From Isochrysis galbana (taxonomy: Eukaryota; Haptophyta; Isochrysidales; Isochrysidaceae): a stretch of 64,000 bases of DNA. Position 1 is the first letter of the stretch. Each line of letters starts with the position of its first letter. The notes under the pieces were generated by a model. It ran no database searches. It was not told the origin of the DNA and saw only the letters and a list, made by a program, of their open reading frames with translations. The stretch is from assembly GCA_018136815.1 (NCBI GenBank), contig CM030942.1:1365797-1429796 (forward strand), read 5' to 3'. The translations under genes and the position numbers were made by a program. Positions 35,413 to 48,574 of this stretch are shown one piece after another.

Positions 35413-38400
35413 CTACACGAAAAGGGCGGGGCGGAAGGTGTTTTGTCGTTCCATGTACGGTCCATTGAACACAAGTTGTATCGCACAGTCCTTGCCATAG
35501 TCCAGGTCAGGCAGCAACTTCGGTGTGAGCAAAAAATACTGCTTGCCACTGTCCCGGCAGGCGTTCGTAATGCATGTGAAGATGTTGCGCTCATTGGTCG
35601 AATCCATGGCCTGGTTGATCTCATCGACGACGCGGAAGGGCGCCGGATTGATGTCTTGCAAGGAAATGAGGTAGACCATTGTCGCGACCGAGCGCTCGCC
35701 ACCAGAATCACGACCCGCCTCTCCAAGGATGTGCAGCTTCTCCGAGTCACGCCACTTCACAAGGATGTGGATCTTGTACTGCTCATAGTCATCCTCCCCA
35801 ACGGGGTCGCCATCCTCATTAAGCTTGCGCCCATCCGACAGGCGAATCTCTCCTTGGCAGCGGAAGCGCGCAAAGCACTCGGCAAATTTGGCGTCGACAC
35901 TTTTGATCATTTCGTTGAGCTCAGGTTTCCACTCAGCCTCCAGCTGTCGCACGAGCTGCGATTGAGATTCGACCGACGCCTTGCATTGCTGGACGCGTCC
36001 CTTCATCTCCTCGATTTTGCTGCACCGTTCTTTGTATTGGCGCACCGCTGAGGCGTCCCCCATGTTCGATGATGTCTCTGCCTCAAGCTCAGCGATCCTG
36101 TCATCGACCTCCTCCATGGTGTCCGGCAGGCTATCCCAAATAGCCTGCCCCTCAGGACTGCGGGCTTGAGGGCCGTCTTTATCCTTCGGATCACCCGACA
36201 CCGGCTTCAGCTCCATTTCCGGCGCCTTCTCCCTTGCAGACTTCAATGTAGGCACGATGGCAGCCGCGAGCGTCTTAGCTTTTTCGTACAGCACATCGTA
36301 CTCGGCTTGTGCTCGACGAATCTTCTCATCGAGCTCTTCAGTATCACCGGTCCGGTCCGCAAGCATTGCTTCGGCCGCACCTGCTGCCAGTCGAGCACCC
36401 GCAAGACGCGTCATCGCCTCGCTATGGCTGATGCTGCTGAGGGCCACATGGGAGAGCTGGCCGAGTGCCGCATGGTGTGCGTCGACCAGTCGCTTGCGAT
36501 ACTCTGCCTTTTGCTCCTCGCTCTTGAAGTTGTCGATCCTGTCTTGCTCTGCACGTACCTTCTCCTCCAGTCCGGCGATGCGCGACTGCATAGTCTTAAA
36601 CCGGACGAAAATTTTCTTGATCTCGTTGGATCGAGCTAGGGCTTGATCCCTCCGGTTCTTCAGCTTCTCCACCTGGGCGACGACAGCGCTGCGCGCCGTC
36701 TCGCGCTCCTTGAGGGCACACTCCGCCTGAGCAAGCTCGGCCTCTAGTCGCTTTTTCTCAGCCTCGTTGATGGCGACCGAAAACAGCCCCTTGGGCTGGT
36801 GAGGGATGGATGACGAGGCGGTCACTTTACGGCTGCCATAACGCGAACGATTGAACGAATAAGTGCGCTCGGGCGTGAGCACCTCTACAGAGTCGCATCC
36901 TCTTTCGGCAAGATATTGTTGCAGCACGTCGATTCGTGATATTGTTGCGGACGTGCCAAGGAGATAGCGGTCAACTCCCATCTGCTGCGCGAGGAAGCTA
37001 AGGATTTCGCCCCGCAGGTCATCGCGGATGACGAGTGCTTCGTCAAGCCATGCTGTAATCCCAAATTGGGCCAGATCAGCGCTCGGCACACGGCTGGGCC
37101 GTGGCTTGAAGGGTTCGCCCTTGTTCCGGTAGATGTTGATGTTGTACTTCTCGCGCCGACAGACTTGATTGAGCTCATCTCGCGCGTCGTCGGTTCGCGC
37201 GAGGAACGAGGAGAGGGTGCGCCAGTTGAAGGCCTGCTCCGAAAGCCGTTGGTGTTCCTTATTTGGCAGGTCGAGAACCATCAGCATCGGCCCAATGACA
37301 CGGTCCTCTCCGAAGCCATTCTTTTGGCACCAGTCGGCGAGCCTCACGGTGTTGTGATTCATTTCGTACACAATCTTCATCTTCATGCCGACAGGATCGC
37401 CAAGAGCAGCGATCTGCTGATTGACTCTGCCAACTTGTTGGCGTTCCGCCGAGAGGTCATGATTCATCAACTCGTCACACTTTGAGCTGTATTCGGCGTG
37501 CAAGGCTGCCACAGCATTCTGCGCCTCTGTCTTTGCTTGCTCCGCTGAAGAGCCGAACTCAGCCGCCAGCCGGCGCTGCTCAGCTTCCACCTCGCTCTGC
37601 GTCTCCTGGAGCTGCCGCTTATACCCATCGCGAGACTTGACAATCTTCGCCAACTTCTTGTCCACTTGTCCGATGCCGTGCTTGGCATCGGCTGCGTTGT
37701 TCTCGATTGCTTCAATGCGGTCGCAGGCTTCCAATGCCTTCTCCTCAATACTATGCACGTCTCCGGCCTGCGCCTTCATGCTAGTCACGGCCTTCTTGAC
37801 AAGGTTCTCAAGTGGGGCAAGCTCTTCGCGCATCTGCCTCTTCTCAGCTTCCAGAGCCTTCTTCAGCCTCTTCTGCTGCTGCTTCTCGTCGTCTGCGCGC
37901 TTGTAGCCCTCGTATTTCTCATCGAATATCATCCAAGCCCTCTTCCCTTCCACCTGCGCCAGCTGCTTCATGTTGGCCTCATAGCGCTGCCAGCGCTCCA
38001 CATCAGCATACAAGACCTCGTTTTGCTTTTCTAGATCGGCGAGCGCCTTCTCCTCGACGTTGAGCTGGTGCTTGGCCTCTTTCAAAGTTTTGTCCTCGAT
38101 GATGAGGCGCTCATGTTTCTCGCATGTCTCAGGCCCAATGGCGCGCTCGGTTTCCTTCAAAAGCTGCACCGGGCTCATGTTCGAAAACTGCCCGACCTTA
38201 TCTTGAGGAAGAAACTGGAGAGGGTTGTCCACCTGTATGTTGAGCTCCTTCATCTTCTCCCTGACCTTCTTCCTCGAGCTCGGCTGTCCATTCATGTACC
38301 AGACCTCCTTATCCTGTCGGTTGAACTCAACGCGCACAATCAGATTCTTGCCAAAGCCTGAGCCATCGTAGAGTTCCGTCTCAACCATACCCTCGTTGGG

Positions 38401-38903
38401 CTTGTTGCCATTCTCGTCAGCATTATCGTGAACACAGCCGCTGATCTTGTCGCCGCGCTCCGTCACCTTGATGGGACCCCCAAGGCCGACGCACATTGCG
38501 CACACGATAGACGACTTGCCAGTGCCTGTATCAAGAAGGGTGGAGGCGAGTTGCAACGCTACTCGAACAACTGGACAATCGCCTGGGTAATGTTGCATAC
38601 TCCCACGTGATTAGTCGGGGAGCCGAGGAGCAGCGAGAGCAGCACACGGCGAGTGCAACCCACACAGTACCTCCCCCAACATGTGCAAGCAACCTTGTCT
38701 GCAACAGCCTCACCCCGCTCCCCGCCCACCATCGGCTCACCGTTCGGCCCAATGATGCAATTGAGCTTGCCCGGATCCGCAAAGAGCTCGCACTCCGAGT
38801 AGGACATGAAGTTGCGCAGCTTGATGCGCACGATGGTGCCGCGTGTATGCGTGCGCCGGCGTTTGGCCTGCTGTGTCTCGGCGCCCACATCCTCGCGCGC
38901 CAT
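35413..38903 (-). CDS. SMC5: SMC5, ATPase of the SMC5/6 complex
   Basis: The model has two exons on the minus strand, 38903-38741 and 38525-35413, joined by a 215-bp GT-AG intron that falls inside the Walker A motif; splicing restores GPNGTGKSS. The protein has 1091 residues, the normal size for SMC5. The N-terminal head has IVRIKLRNFMSY and PLQFLPQDKVGQFS, which is specific to SMC5. Two long coiled-coil arms flank a hinge at about 420-600. The C-terminal head has the signature GGERS (about 996-1000) and Walker B FRVVDEINQAMD. SMC5 pairs with SMC6 in DNA repair and chromosome segregation. The start at 38903 (MAREDVG) is the nearest ATG upstream of the conserved head. Confidence 0.96.
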
Positions 38904-39263
38904 CTCGTTCGCTCGATACGCGCTCGGTCCCTTGCGCCGAGTCCAAGGGCGTGGAAACCCTGTCGCCTCTGCTCGCCGGCTCCTCGTCACTTGTTGGCGG
39001 AGCGATGGGAGCAGGTGCGCCTGCTCGCCGGGGGGCAGCGGGGCGAGCGGCGGAGAGGGGAGAGAGGGCGAGAGAGGGGGGGGGGGCGGGGGGGGGGTTG
39101 GAGGCGGCGGCGCGGCCAGTCGGTCTCCCGTTTTCCCGCGCTTCAAAGGCCGGCACGGCTCGTACGAGAGAGACTCCTACTTTAGAGCTCTACTCCGCGT
39201 ACTCTACCGCCATTTCCTGGCGCGCGCGCAACTCCTGGCATCAGTGTCCTTCGTGGCCATCGC
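38904..39263. other. Upstream region of SMC5
   Basis: A G-rich low-complexity stretch at 39050-39115 lies within the presumed promoter or leader. No gene is seen. Confidence 0.4.
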
Positions 39264-39647
39264 TTGGAAGCCAGGCTGCCCACGGTGCCGGGCGACCCAC
39301 CGTCGGGCCAGGGCATCCCCTCCGGCCACTCCACCGCCATGGCATCGCTGGGCGCGCCCACTGAGTCGCCGGACCTGGCCCCGGCGCTGGCGCGTGGCGT
39401 TGACGAAAGCGTCCTTCGAGACGAGCAGGAGGCTGGGAGCGAGCGCGATGGGCGTCCCAGACGACGGACAGGTGCCCAAATGTCAAATTCAGGCTTTGGG
39501 CGCGCCCAACCGTCGCAGGGTACGAAGCAGAGGGCTGTCAATGCCATCTGTCACTGGTACCACCCGCGCACCGACCACTCCATACTCACGACCAAGGCCC
39601 AATGGGCCAAAGAGTTTGGAGTGGATCGGCAGCGCTTCTTAGACTAG
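39264..39647 (+). CDS. Hypothetical open frame of 127 residues
   Basis: An ATG-started frame ends with a segment that looks protein-like (AVNAICHWYHPRTDHSIL, then QWAKEFGVDRQRFLD), while the first two thirds are compositionally simple. The family is not recognised. The frame lies divergently from SMC5. It could be a short gene, a 3' exon or chance; I consider it weak. Confidence 0.25.
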   Translation: MEARLPTVPGDPPSGQGIPSGHSTAMASLGAPTESPDLAPALARGVDESVLRDEQEAGSERDGRPRRRTGAQMSNSGFGRAQPSQGTKQRAVNAICHWYHPRTDHSILTTKAQWAKEFGVDRQRFLD

Positions 39648-42187
39648 TGTCTTGTCACTCAACTGGGATGCTGGGAGAGTGTGGTGAGAGTCATGTGGGC
39701 TCCGACGGAGGATGCGTGTGATGCTGAGCGCGGCCATAAATGTACCTGTGCGTCGGCGGAGTCTGAGCCTGAGGTTGGGGAGGAAGAGGATGGGGAGGAA
39801 GCACATTCAAGTGTGGGAGTGCAAAGTGCATGTGATCTCCAGTGGGATAGCTCAGGCTGTGGGTGCCTTGGGATCGTAAGTATACTACAATATGTATTAT
39901 GTTTATGTAGTGCCGTGCGTTCGGGTTGGGGGTGTGTGCGCCGCCGCTGGCGCAGCCGACTGCCCAACGAGATCAGTAAGACTTCTAGCCGTCTAGCCGT
40001 ACACTCCTAGGAGAGTGTGGTTAGGGTGAGGCCAACCCATACTCCTGTGGCCAGGCATGCCCTTTTTGTACATGATTTGGCTGGGTTATAAGCATTTTCA
40101 ACTTGGAAGGACACAATGACAGGAATTGAGTATACCATAGAATGGTAGGCCGCCGAGCGCCCGTAGGCCACACGCCGTCCCTGCTGTGAAGGTGCGCAAC
40201 TGGAGCTGTTGGTGTGCTAGCAGCCTGACCATCCCCCATGCTCATGGCTCAGTAACTTTGAGGGGGGCCCAGGCCCCCATGGGCAAGAAAAATCAAGGGG
40301 AAGGACTGGGGTGCTAGGAGTTGAGTACCTACGGAGTAGTCGGAGTTCTGAAAGATTTTCTTCTCCTAGAGTATTCCCTCTCCTTCCTACTTTACACCCA
40401 CCTAAAACCCACGCAACACAAACTCTCTCCTCCGTCTCCACCGCCACCATCGCGCCCCGCCTCCATCACCGCCGCCTCCCTCGCCGCCGCCTCCGTCTCC
40501 ACCGCCGCCGTCGCCTCCTCCTTCGTCACCGCCTCCTCCGTCACCCATCACCGCTCACCGCCTCCATCTCCACCGCCACCCTCGCCCTCGCCTCTTCCTC
40601 CTCCTCCTCCTCCCTCCTCCCTCCTCCCTCGCCGCAACCAAGTTTATACTTGGTCGCATGCGGGAGGGCACACTCCCTCCCAGACCCGACACCCGACAGA
40701 ACATTGAACAGAATGTGTCACAATGTCACAATCTGTGGATCGGACGAGGCGCCGTTGGCCGTTGGAGGTCTCTCGGGAGTGCGTACGTATATCCGGCACT
40801 CGTTCAGAGATCAGAGATGGAGATCAAATAATGTGTACGATGCGTACAAGAGTGAGGGGGGAAACGAAAGAACTTCATAGCTACCACCTACGACCTACAC
40901 CTACTCCGCGCATGGCACTAATCTTCCTCGCAGTTCCATCGATCGCCCTTCAGGCATCCCCTCTCACTCTCACACCTCCTCTTCCTCTTCCCCCCACACT
41001 CCCCCTTCATATTCATCCCTTTTTGTTCGGTGTTCGGTGTCCAAGGGCCAAAGGTGGGCCCAGATGGCCAGGTGCCAGGGTGCTCCGCCAGGAGTTGAGC
41101 GCCTACATAGACACAGCCCGGCGTTCTCCCTGCTCGGACTTCGTTCACCTTCTCCCCCTTTTGTGCTTTAAAGTCGCGTTCCGTCAAAAGAGGGCCAGGT
41201 GATAATTTTGTTTTCGCTTAGAATGTTATGTTAGTATGGATTTGGAGGCGCGAGGAGCGAGGACGCGGCGCGTGCGCATAGCAACTTTTTCCCCACGGCA
41301 CCCCACTTTTCGGAACACCTGCGGCTAATCAGTCTAACTAACGTTATGCGTTATGTGCGAAAACTACCTCAAACTTTTTTCCTATGCGTGGTCGCGACAG
41401 GGAACCCCTGCGGGCAGGTAGCGACGGTCGGAGCGTGTCTTCGCTTTGGATTTTCCCACCAAGGCGGAAAGTCGAAGAGGAACGTTATGTCGCGCAACCG
41501 CGGCGATCACATTGGATACAGATCGCAGCGAGGTATCCTTGCAATCGAAAAAATCTTGCTGTTGAGCGTGGACCTTCTAGACGTTTCTATCGAGCAACCC
41601 CGAGTAGCAACCAAGGGAGGAGAAGACCAAAAACCAACGGGACCAAGGGCTTTCATGCAACTTGCATCAAGGGGAAAGATAACCCAAAACCAAAGCAGCG
41701 AATCTAAATCAATCTCCAAGGGGAGATGGCAAACCAAGGACCAAGGAGAAAGATTCCCTCACCCAAGCAGCGAACCTAAATCGATCTCCAAGCTCCAAGG
41801 GGAGATGGCAAACCAAACCTGATTGCCCCCAGAAGCAGGTAAAGAAACGCGGGGAGATAGCGAATTAAACCTTTTGCGAGGCGCCTGGGAGGAAGAAAGG
41901 TGGGGAACTTCCCTTCCCTTCGAGAGAAGAGAGAAAGAGAGAGGGCGCTCCAGAACCCTAGATCCTTGGCGTCCACGCGAAGTTTTTGACCGAGAACGAG
42001 AACGAGAACGAGAGAATTATAACGATAAATACCGAACGAAGAGAAGAGAGAAGCCTAGCGAGAGTCGATTCGCGAATGCGACAGGGGGGAGAGGGGGGCG
42101 GGGACAGGGGGAAGGGGGGGGGAGGGGGCGACGGGGCGACGGAGTGGCTGGGGGCAAGGGGCTGGGCGCGTGATTCTAACTTTAGCA
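39648..42187. other. Intergenic, repeats and simple sequence, no recognised gene
   Basis: Positions 40440-40640 are simple CCGCCTCC-type sequence. The hairpin word AACCAAGTTTATACTTGGT (40640-40658) matches the 5' end of the type E retroposon. A 28-bp word at 41172-41200 (AAAGTCGCGTTCCGTCAAAA and on) is shared with 23116 and 48700. At 41690-41820 a segment with CTCCAAGGGGAGATGGCAAA is duplicated in tandem with a period of about 80 bases. GAGAAC microsatellite lies at 41993-42015 and G runs at 42085-42150. No frame is convincing. Confidence 0.45.
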
Positions 42188-42320
42188 CGGTCCTAGATAT
42201 CTAGATATCTTAGATATCTAGATATCTAGACCGAAAAATCCACTATCTATATCTAGGTGGATAGCACCAGGGCACTATCTGTATCTAGGTGGATAGCTCC
42301 AAGGCACTATCGACTTCTAT
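42188..42320. repeat. Palindromic TAGATATCTA cluster and 34-bp tandem repeat
   Basis: Positions 42192-42231 are overlapping palindromes of AGATATCTAGATATCT. They are followed by two and a half tandem units beginning CACTATCTATATCTAGG and GTGGATAGC. Together they could form strong secondary structure. No element boundaries could be set. Confidence 0.7.
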
Positions 42321-42981
42321 CTTGATAGTGCTCGTCAGGGGTAATTCAACGCCTTACAGGGGGTGTCTGCGATGGAGAGAGGGGGGTGCGAGGCCCCCAT
42401 TGGCCTCCTACTTATAAAAGTAGTTATGTCGTTATGTCCCCTCCGTCTAGAGACGGGGGCTCCTCGCGCTCCTCCCTTCTTAGAGAGAGGAGTACTCCCC
42501 TAGCTGGACACAACACACCTGACTTGGCACTCTCTCTTACACCTTCCCACTCGGGAGGAGAGCTAGTTAGCTCAGCAGCAGCCGCTAGCCGAGCTCAGCA
42601 GCTCCCCTACCCCGCACGGGCGAAGTTGCCGCATCAGGTGGCTCGCCCCCCTGGCGACACCTTGGCCTTTTCTCGGACTCCCCTCACCCTGTTTCCTCTT
42701 GCCCCAGAGCCCCCCCCCCCTCCCATTTTAGAACGGGGCAGGGGAGGAGGGCGAGCCCAGCCCCAGCAGCAAAGCGGAGACGGAGAACTCCTACTCCAGG
42801 CTATAATCTCTATTCTCAAAAGAGAGCAGCTTCGGCTTTCCCGCTCCTCTCGCTTGCTCGCCGGGTAGGTGGGGGGCGAGGGGGGAAGGTAGTGGGCAGT
42901 TCGCCTCAGTTTGCGCGTGGGAGCGGGGCGAGAACGGCGAGGGCGCGGTGAGGCAGGCCGCCCTCCGCTGCCGACCGCCCT
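42321..42981. other. Upstream region of the RCC1-like gene
   Basis: A TATA-like word (CTTATAAAAG) lies at 42411-42420, about 570 bp before the RCC1 start; it could belong to another unit. An open frame at 42386-42868 has no recognisable content. A short C run is at 42710-42722. Confidence 0.35.
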
Positions 42982-45900
42982 ATGCTCTACGCGTGGGGCC
43001 GTGGGAAGGACGGGCGGACCGGGCACGGCGATGAGGCAGACCGCGCGTCACCTGAACCAGTCGCCGCCCTGCGGGCAGAGCGGCTGGTGAGCGTTGCGAT
43101 GGGGAACTGCCACGGCGCGGCTGTGTCTGCTCGTGGCGCAATCTGGACTTGGGGAGCGGGAGGCTTCGGTGAGCTTGGCCATGGAGACGACCGAGGCTCA
43201 AGAGTCCCGCGCAGACTGGAGAGCAGACTGCGCTTCAGTCATGTCGCCTGTGGTTTCTATCACACCGCCGCGATTGCCGAGGGAGGCAGCGTGTGGACAT
43301 GGGGCTGGGGGCGAGACGGGCAGCTGGGTCATTCCGACGACACCGGTGGCAGGCCTGGACGCGTGACTGGACTTCAAGCCCATCAAGCCTGCAGTGTCGC
43401 TTGTGGCCACAGCTTCACCATGGCGCTTTCCACCAATGGCGCCGTTTTTGTGTGGGGGCTAGTGGAGGGTCGATCGCCGTTTACATGTCTTCGGTCCAGC
43501 GTCTCAACTGATGATGGCGAGGCTCGGCTAAAACAAATGAGACTGCCATTGCCGGCTTGGCAGATTGCGGGAGGCGGTCGGCATGCCGCAGCATTGTTGC
43601 GGAACAAGACGCTTTGGACATGGGGTTCCAACACTCATGGACAACTGGGCCATGGAAGTGCGTCAACAGTAAGAGAGCCTGGTCACGTCGCATCCCTAGT
43701 CGACGTGACGAGTGTCTCGTGCGGTGAAGACCACTCCACGGCTGTGGGGCGAAGGTTCGGACCGCCTAGCCGAACGGATATCCATGGGGACGCACTTTCG
43801 GATGCTGTGGCCATCTGGATATGGGGGCGATGCGAATACACGGGGTCTGAGGCACGCGATAGAGGCAATGTGCTGCCTCGTCTTCCACCATGGACAGGTA
43901 CGGTGGGTCCACCGAGCGACTCGCCTACGGCGCTCTCGTGCGGTTATTATCATTCGGTGAGCTCTCACAACCAAACAATCTTGTCTCGCCCTCCTAAGTC
44001 ATAATTAAGACCCACAATCCCTTCGCGATGCAAACGCCTTGCACTTGGTCCATGTGTCTACGCGTCACTTTGATCTAGCTGCATGATGTGCTCTCGTAGT
44101 GTCTGGCCTTGCCCGTGCCATGTTCAAATTGATCTTCCCTCATGTTTCAAATCCTTGTATAGGCATGTATTCTCGCCTCTGGACAGCTTGTTATATGGTC
44201 AGCTCACGAGGCTGCCGGTGCCCCGCGTACGATCGCTGCCTCATCGGACCATTCACATCCTTTTATCGCCGTTGCTTGCGGTGGCTTTGCCACAGTCGGG
44301 CTGGTGGACTCGCGTGCTGGTGACAAACTATCTCTAGGGCCACAAAAAGAACAGCAACAGGAGTCCAAATATGCATGTGTGACATCCTCATCCTCGCGCC
44401 ACGGTTCCTCGTCCGCGTCGGGGCAACCACCGATGGGCAGTCTTACAAGTCACGCGAATTTTACCAGCCCATTGGTCGAGTCTTTCGATCGCGAGATACC
44501 AGCGGCAACTGGGCGGGCATCTCATCACCACCAACTGGCAACCCGGTTGGATCCGAACTCCAAGGGCGGCATGAACGCACGCCGAACCAAAGCGGTTAGA
44601 TCGCCTCCATCTGCTCCAGTGGCCGCTCCCCGGCATCAGTTCTCCACATCACCCACAAATGTCGTTCAGGAGGCATGGATTCCGTCGGAGTGCCGCCGTT
44701 GTGAGAGCAGTTGCAGTCCTCAACGTTGCTCGCCGAACTTGGGACAAGGAAGCAGATGCTCGTCGCCGTCGCTCGACGTGAGCCACGAGCTTTACTCAGG
44801 CCGCATCTCGTCATCGCAACCTTTTGATACCTCGCCATTTGCACAGGACACACGAGGCAGCTGCTGCACCTCACCTGCTCGTTGCAGCCGCAAGGAGCAG
44901 GCACGCATGCCAGCCTCTCAAGGCTCCAATGCGGCAAACATCGCCCTAGCCAACAGGACTCTTGATGTGCTTGCCGACTTTCTCGCAGAGCAAAAGTGGA
45001 CAGTTGCGGAGCTGTTCCGCCGTGCTGCCGTCCTCCGCACGCGGGCCTCGCCCGCTCAACTGGAGACTGATGCATCGCGCGGCTCAGATCACCCTCGCGC
45101 TGTGTCGCCTAGGGAGGTTTCGGTGGACGGATCGATAGACGCCATTGACCTCGCAGCGCTCTTCTCCTCGCCAGCGTTGAACCTACCCCTCGGGTGGGAT
45201 GAGGCGACAGCTGTCGTGACAACACTCGACACCAGTGCCAGTGGCGCCATTGGAATAGAAGAGATCAGCGGCGCTATTCGAAGGAGGAGGCGGCAGCGGC
45301 AGGATACTCGGGGAGCAGCTCGCGACCCGTGTATAAGCAATTCGGCCAATCATCTCCCTCGTCCGGCCAGCGCACCAGCGTTGCACGGTCATTCCGTCGT
45401 GCCGCTTCTTCCGCAGCGCCGATGGCCAGAGCAGTTTACAGAAACGGCCACGGAGTCGACCGGTTCATCGTATGTCGCAGCGCCTACTCATGACTGCCTG
45501 CCATGGACTCCGCCACCGTGCACCACCTTGGCGGACGCTGTAGCAGAGGAGAGTACGGTAGTTGTTGTGTGCGATCGCGATGCACGTAGCGGGTCTGAAT
45601 CTTTGCAAGCAGCGCTTTCCACCACGTCACGCCCCCCACTTGCTCGTACCTGTGGGGAACTAATACCGCGCTCGCCGCCTCCTTTGCCAGCATTTGTTGC
45701 GATGGCGCGCACTACGGAACGCCCCTCGGCATCCCCTCGGTCGCCCCAAAACCCGAGAACTCCTCCACCAGACACAGCGAACATGCGCCCTCTCCTCCAC
45801 CTGTCGCAAGAGGCTTCCCGTCCGCCCGGAGGCGGCAAGGCTGCGCACGGATCCGCCTTAGGACCGGCCAACCACACTATCCCCAGTGCTGCCCAGCCCG

Positions 45901-47456
45901 GGACCTCGCAAGCGGTAGCGGAACGCATGCAGCAAGAGATCCACAGTCTGAGAGCCGAGCTAGCAGAGATGCGTCGACAGCGGCGACTTGACGGCGCGCG
46001 TGAGGAGCGCAAGATCAAGGAGGCAAGGCTTGCGGGTAAGGCGGAGGTCACTGAGGCAATTCGCCGGCGCGATGAAATCGGTCGGCGAAGAGCATCATCC
46101 TGCTGCCATTCAGCGCCTTCCTCCTTCGGTGCGGCCGAAGTGCGCACGTCAGTGAGTTTGCGTGTGTTACAAGCAGCTCGGCGATTCGCACTGAGGCGCG
46201 TTTTCACCTGTCGCTCACGTCCATTGCGCCTGTACCTGAGTCGTTGGAGAAGCTTTGCGTTCTCCTTTCCCACGGGAGCGGCGGGTGCAGCAGCAGCGAA
46301 GCGTACGTTGCGAGGACGTAATTCTTTGCGCTCAAGTTCATCGGTTCGCGCAAGCAGTGAATCCGGCTCAAAAAGGCCAGGGGTGAGTGTTATGCAGGGC
46401 GTCGTGGATGGGATGGCAACCAACGCCAACGACGTGGTTCTAGACAAGCGATTGCAGGCCGCGCGCGCATCATCGCTGCCTCGATTCCCAGACACACTTT
46501 CTCGAGCCAACGCTGTAGCTTCGCTCGCTGAGGAAAGGCTTCACGCATCACGCGTCAAACACCTCGCCTCCAAGCTCCGAATCATGGTCACTCAGCGCGC
46601 CCTCCGCTGGTCGATCGGCGCGCGCTGGCGGGCGTTTAGTCTATGGATGCTGCTCGTCCTCGCTGAGACGTCTATAGATTTGCGGCGGAATGCGCTTATA
46701 CTGGCGAGGCAGCGCGATCGGCAAAAAGAGGAAGCGGATCGGCTCCGTACGCAGTTACAACGAATGGAGCGCGAGGTGGTGGAGATATCACCGCCCAACG
46801 ACAACTCCGCTGATCACTTTGGCCGTGCCCCAGGGCACGAGGATGGCGCAACGGGCACGGAGGACGAGGGTGATTTTTCAGCATACCAGCACAACACTAC
46901 TGTACGTGCTCGCTCGCGTCGCCCCGCGCATTCGCCAATGAATACGAGTGACACTGATGAATCAGGCCATCGTTCACCACGACCCTTCAAATCCGAACAG
47001 TCACCAAAGTACACCACCACGAATGCAAGTTCTCGTCCATCATCGCTCCTCGTGCAGCGAGGCTTCAACGGGGACGACGAGATACGTGTGGCCACTGCTG
47101 CTCCCCGCGCCCGCCGTCAATCTCCGAGGCGAGTGCGCAACCTCCAGTTGCCGTTGAGCGATGGTGCGTCAGCAATGCGGACCGGCAAACCTGACCGGTT
47201 GAATGCGCCCGACGGACATACATTCGACATACCTCGCAAGCACAAGTCGCCTCCGCGATCAGTCGCACCTTGTGCTGCTACATCTCGAATGGCATCGTCG
47301 CCACAATCACTGACATCGCCGTCAGAGGAGTCAGTCCGGGAAAGTGCACAAGACTTGAGAGAGGCTTGGGAAAGTACCGAAGACGCTAGACTGTTGTGGA
47401 GGTACAAGCTGTTAGAGAGAGAGATACAACGCAGGCAAGGTTCCCCAATGGCATAA
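42982..47456 (+). CDS. RCC1-repeat protein with EF-hand and coiled-coil extension
   Basis: The proposed model is join(42982..43956, 44211..47456), about 1406 residues. The first exon encodes RCC1 repeats (LYAWGRGKDGRTGHG, IWTWGAGGFGELGHG, VWTWGWGRDGQLGHS, LWTWGSNTHGQLGHG), consistent with a beta-propeller. The donor at 43957 (GTGAGC) follows SCGYYHS. The second exon continues with a last blade-like piece (FIAVACGGFATVGL) and is then open for over 1000 codons. The exact acceptor (44210) is uncertain. The extension has an EF-hand-like loop (DTSASGAIGIEE), a coiled coil (MQQEIHSLRAELAEMRRQRR) and basic segments with spaced Trp (LYLSRWRSF, ARWRAFSLW) reminiscent of Sfi1/IQ-like helices. RCC1 propellers often serve as guanine-exchange or scaffold modules; the specific role is unknown. 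Confidence 0.7.
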
Positions 47457-48499
47457 ACTTGGAAAGCATGATCGTCACGAATCATCGATATGTGCACTGC
47501 AACCAACCTTTGTTCATGGCAGCAAGTGGATACCTACGTGTCCTACTGCCAAGCTGCCAAGCGTTTGGTGGCGAAGCACAAGCCAGATTCGATACTCGAA
47601 AGAGCGATGCGCGGCCCGCCGCGCATACTCTTCATTTACTATGTTGACCCACTAGCCTTCATACAGGCCTCATTGCCTTACTATCGGTGCATCACAAAAT
47701 TCTGTTAAAATAGGAGACACCGGTAGGGCGGTCAAACAGGTTTTATTTTATCTAGGGCGGCCTTGTACTTCTACCCTGCAGCCACGCCCGCTTTCCTTAC
47801 CACTCCATCCACTCGCCTTGCGCCTTGCGGCCCGTCCCCTCGTGCTCTACTTCGGGGTTCGGTGAGTGGAGCTTCTAGAGGCAGGCGGCTTGTACCGATC
47901 CCCGATGATCTAGTACACTCCTTCCTCCTGCGCCATCGGGCTATCAGCTGTCACGTTTCTTCAGTTCTGTTTTTTTGTGACGGGTGTCGTGTCCGCGTTG
48001 GTGCTGTTGCAGGGGTTGTGGGCTTGGCGGGTCTGGGACGCGGACAACGTTTTGTGTGGTTAGGCGAAGCGACTGCTCCATGGGGGCTTGGGGGCCGCCC
48101 TCGGCAGGGGGCCCGCAGGAGAGGAGGGGAGCGCCGGCGCGCTCCATGGCAGCACCGACTATAAAGTTAGTTGGCACAGGCACAGGCACAGGAGGAGGGC
48201 GAGAACATACCGCTGGGGGCAGGTGCGCCCCGCTCACAGTCCCCCCGCAATTAGAGCCCCTAAGTAGAGCACAAGGGGAGTTGCCGCAAGGCGGGTAGTG
48301 AGGGAAAGGAAGGGGAATGGGCGTGGTTACAAACTCTAGTGCCACGTGCCACGTGCCACGTGCGAGGCGAGAATATTAAAAGGTTTCCCCCCCCCCAACA
48401 ACTATAAGTTTATACATACTTTGCTGCAGTTTGTTTGTAATGGAGTTCACCGACACTCCTCTTTTGCCTCCTGACCGCCGCGGGCGGCCCCGCCCTTCC

Positions 48500-48574
48500 A
48501 GAACGGGAGAGCATCGCGAACCTCTTCCGACAGCTGGGCGTAGACCTCGTGGAGAAGAAGCCAGCCTGGGCATG
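48500..48574 (+). CDS. Possible 3' exon, unidentified
   Basis: After a potential acceptor (CCCTTCCAG at about 48491-48499) the plus strand encodes RESIANLFRQLGVDLVEKK and ends PAWA at TGA 48572-48574. It looks protein-like but is short and has no visible upstream exon. It lies inside the proposed TA-flanked element and could be a transposase or host remnant. Confidence 0.2.

Noticed and set aside
45488..46510. 340-codon minus-strand frame
   Set aside because: It is antisense to the RCC1/EF-hand gene, whose frame is longer and carries recognisable motifs.
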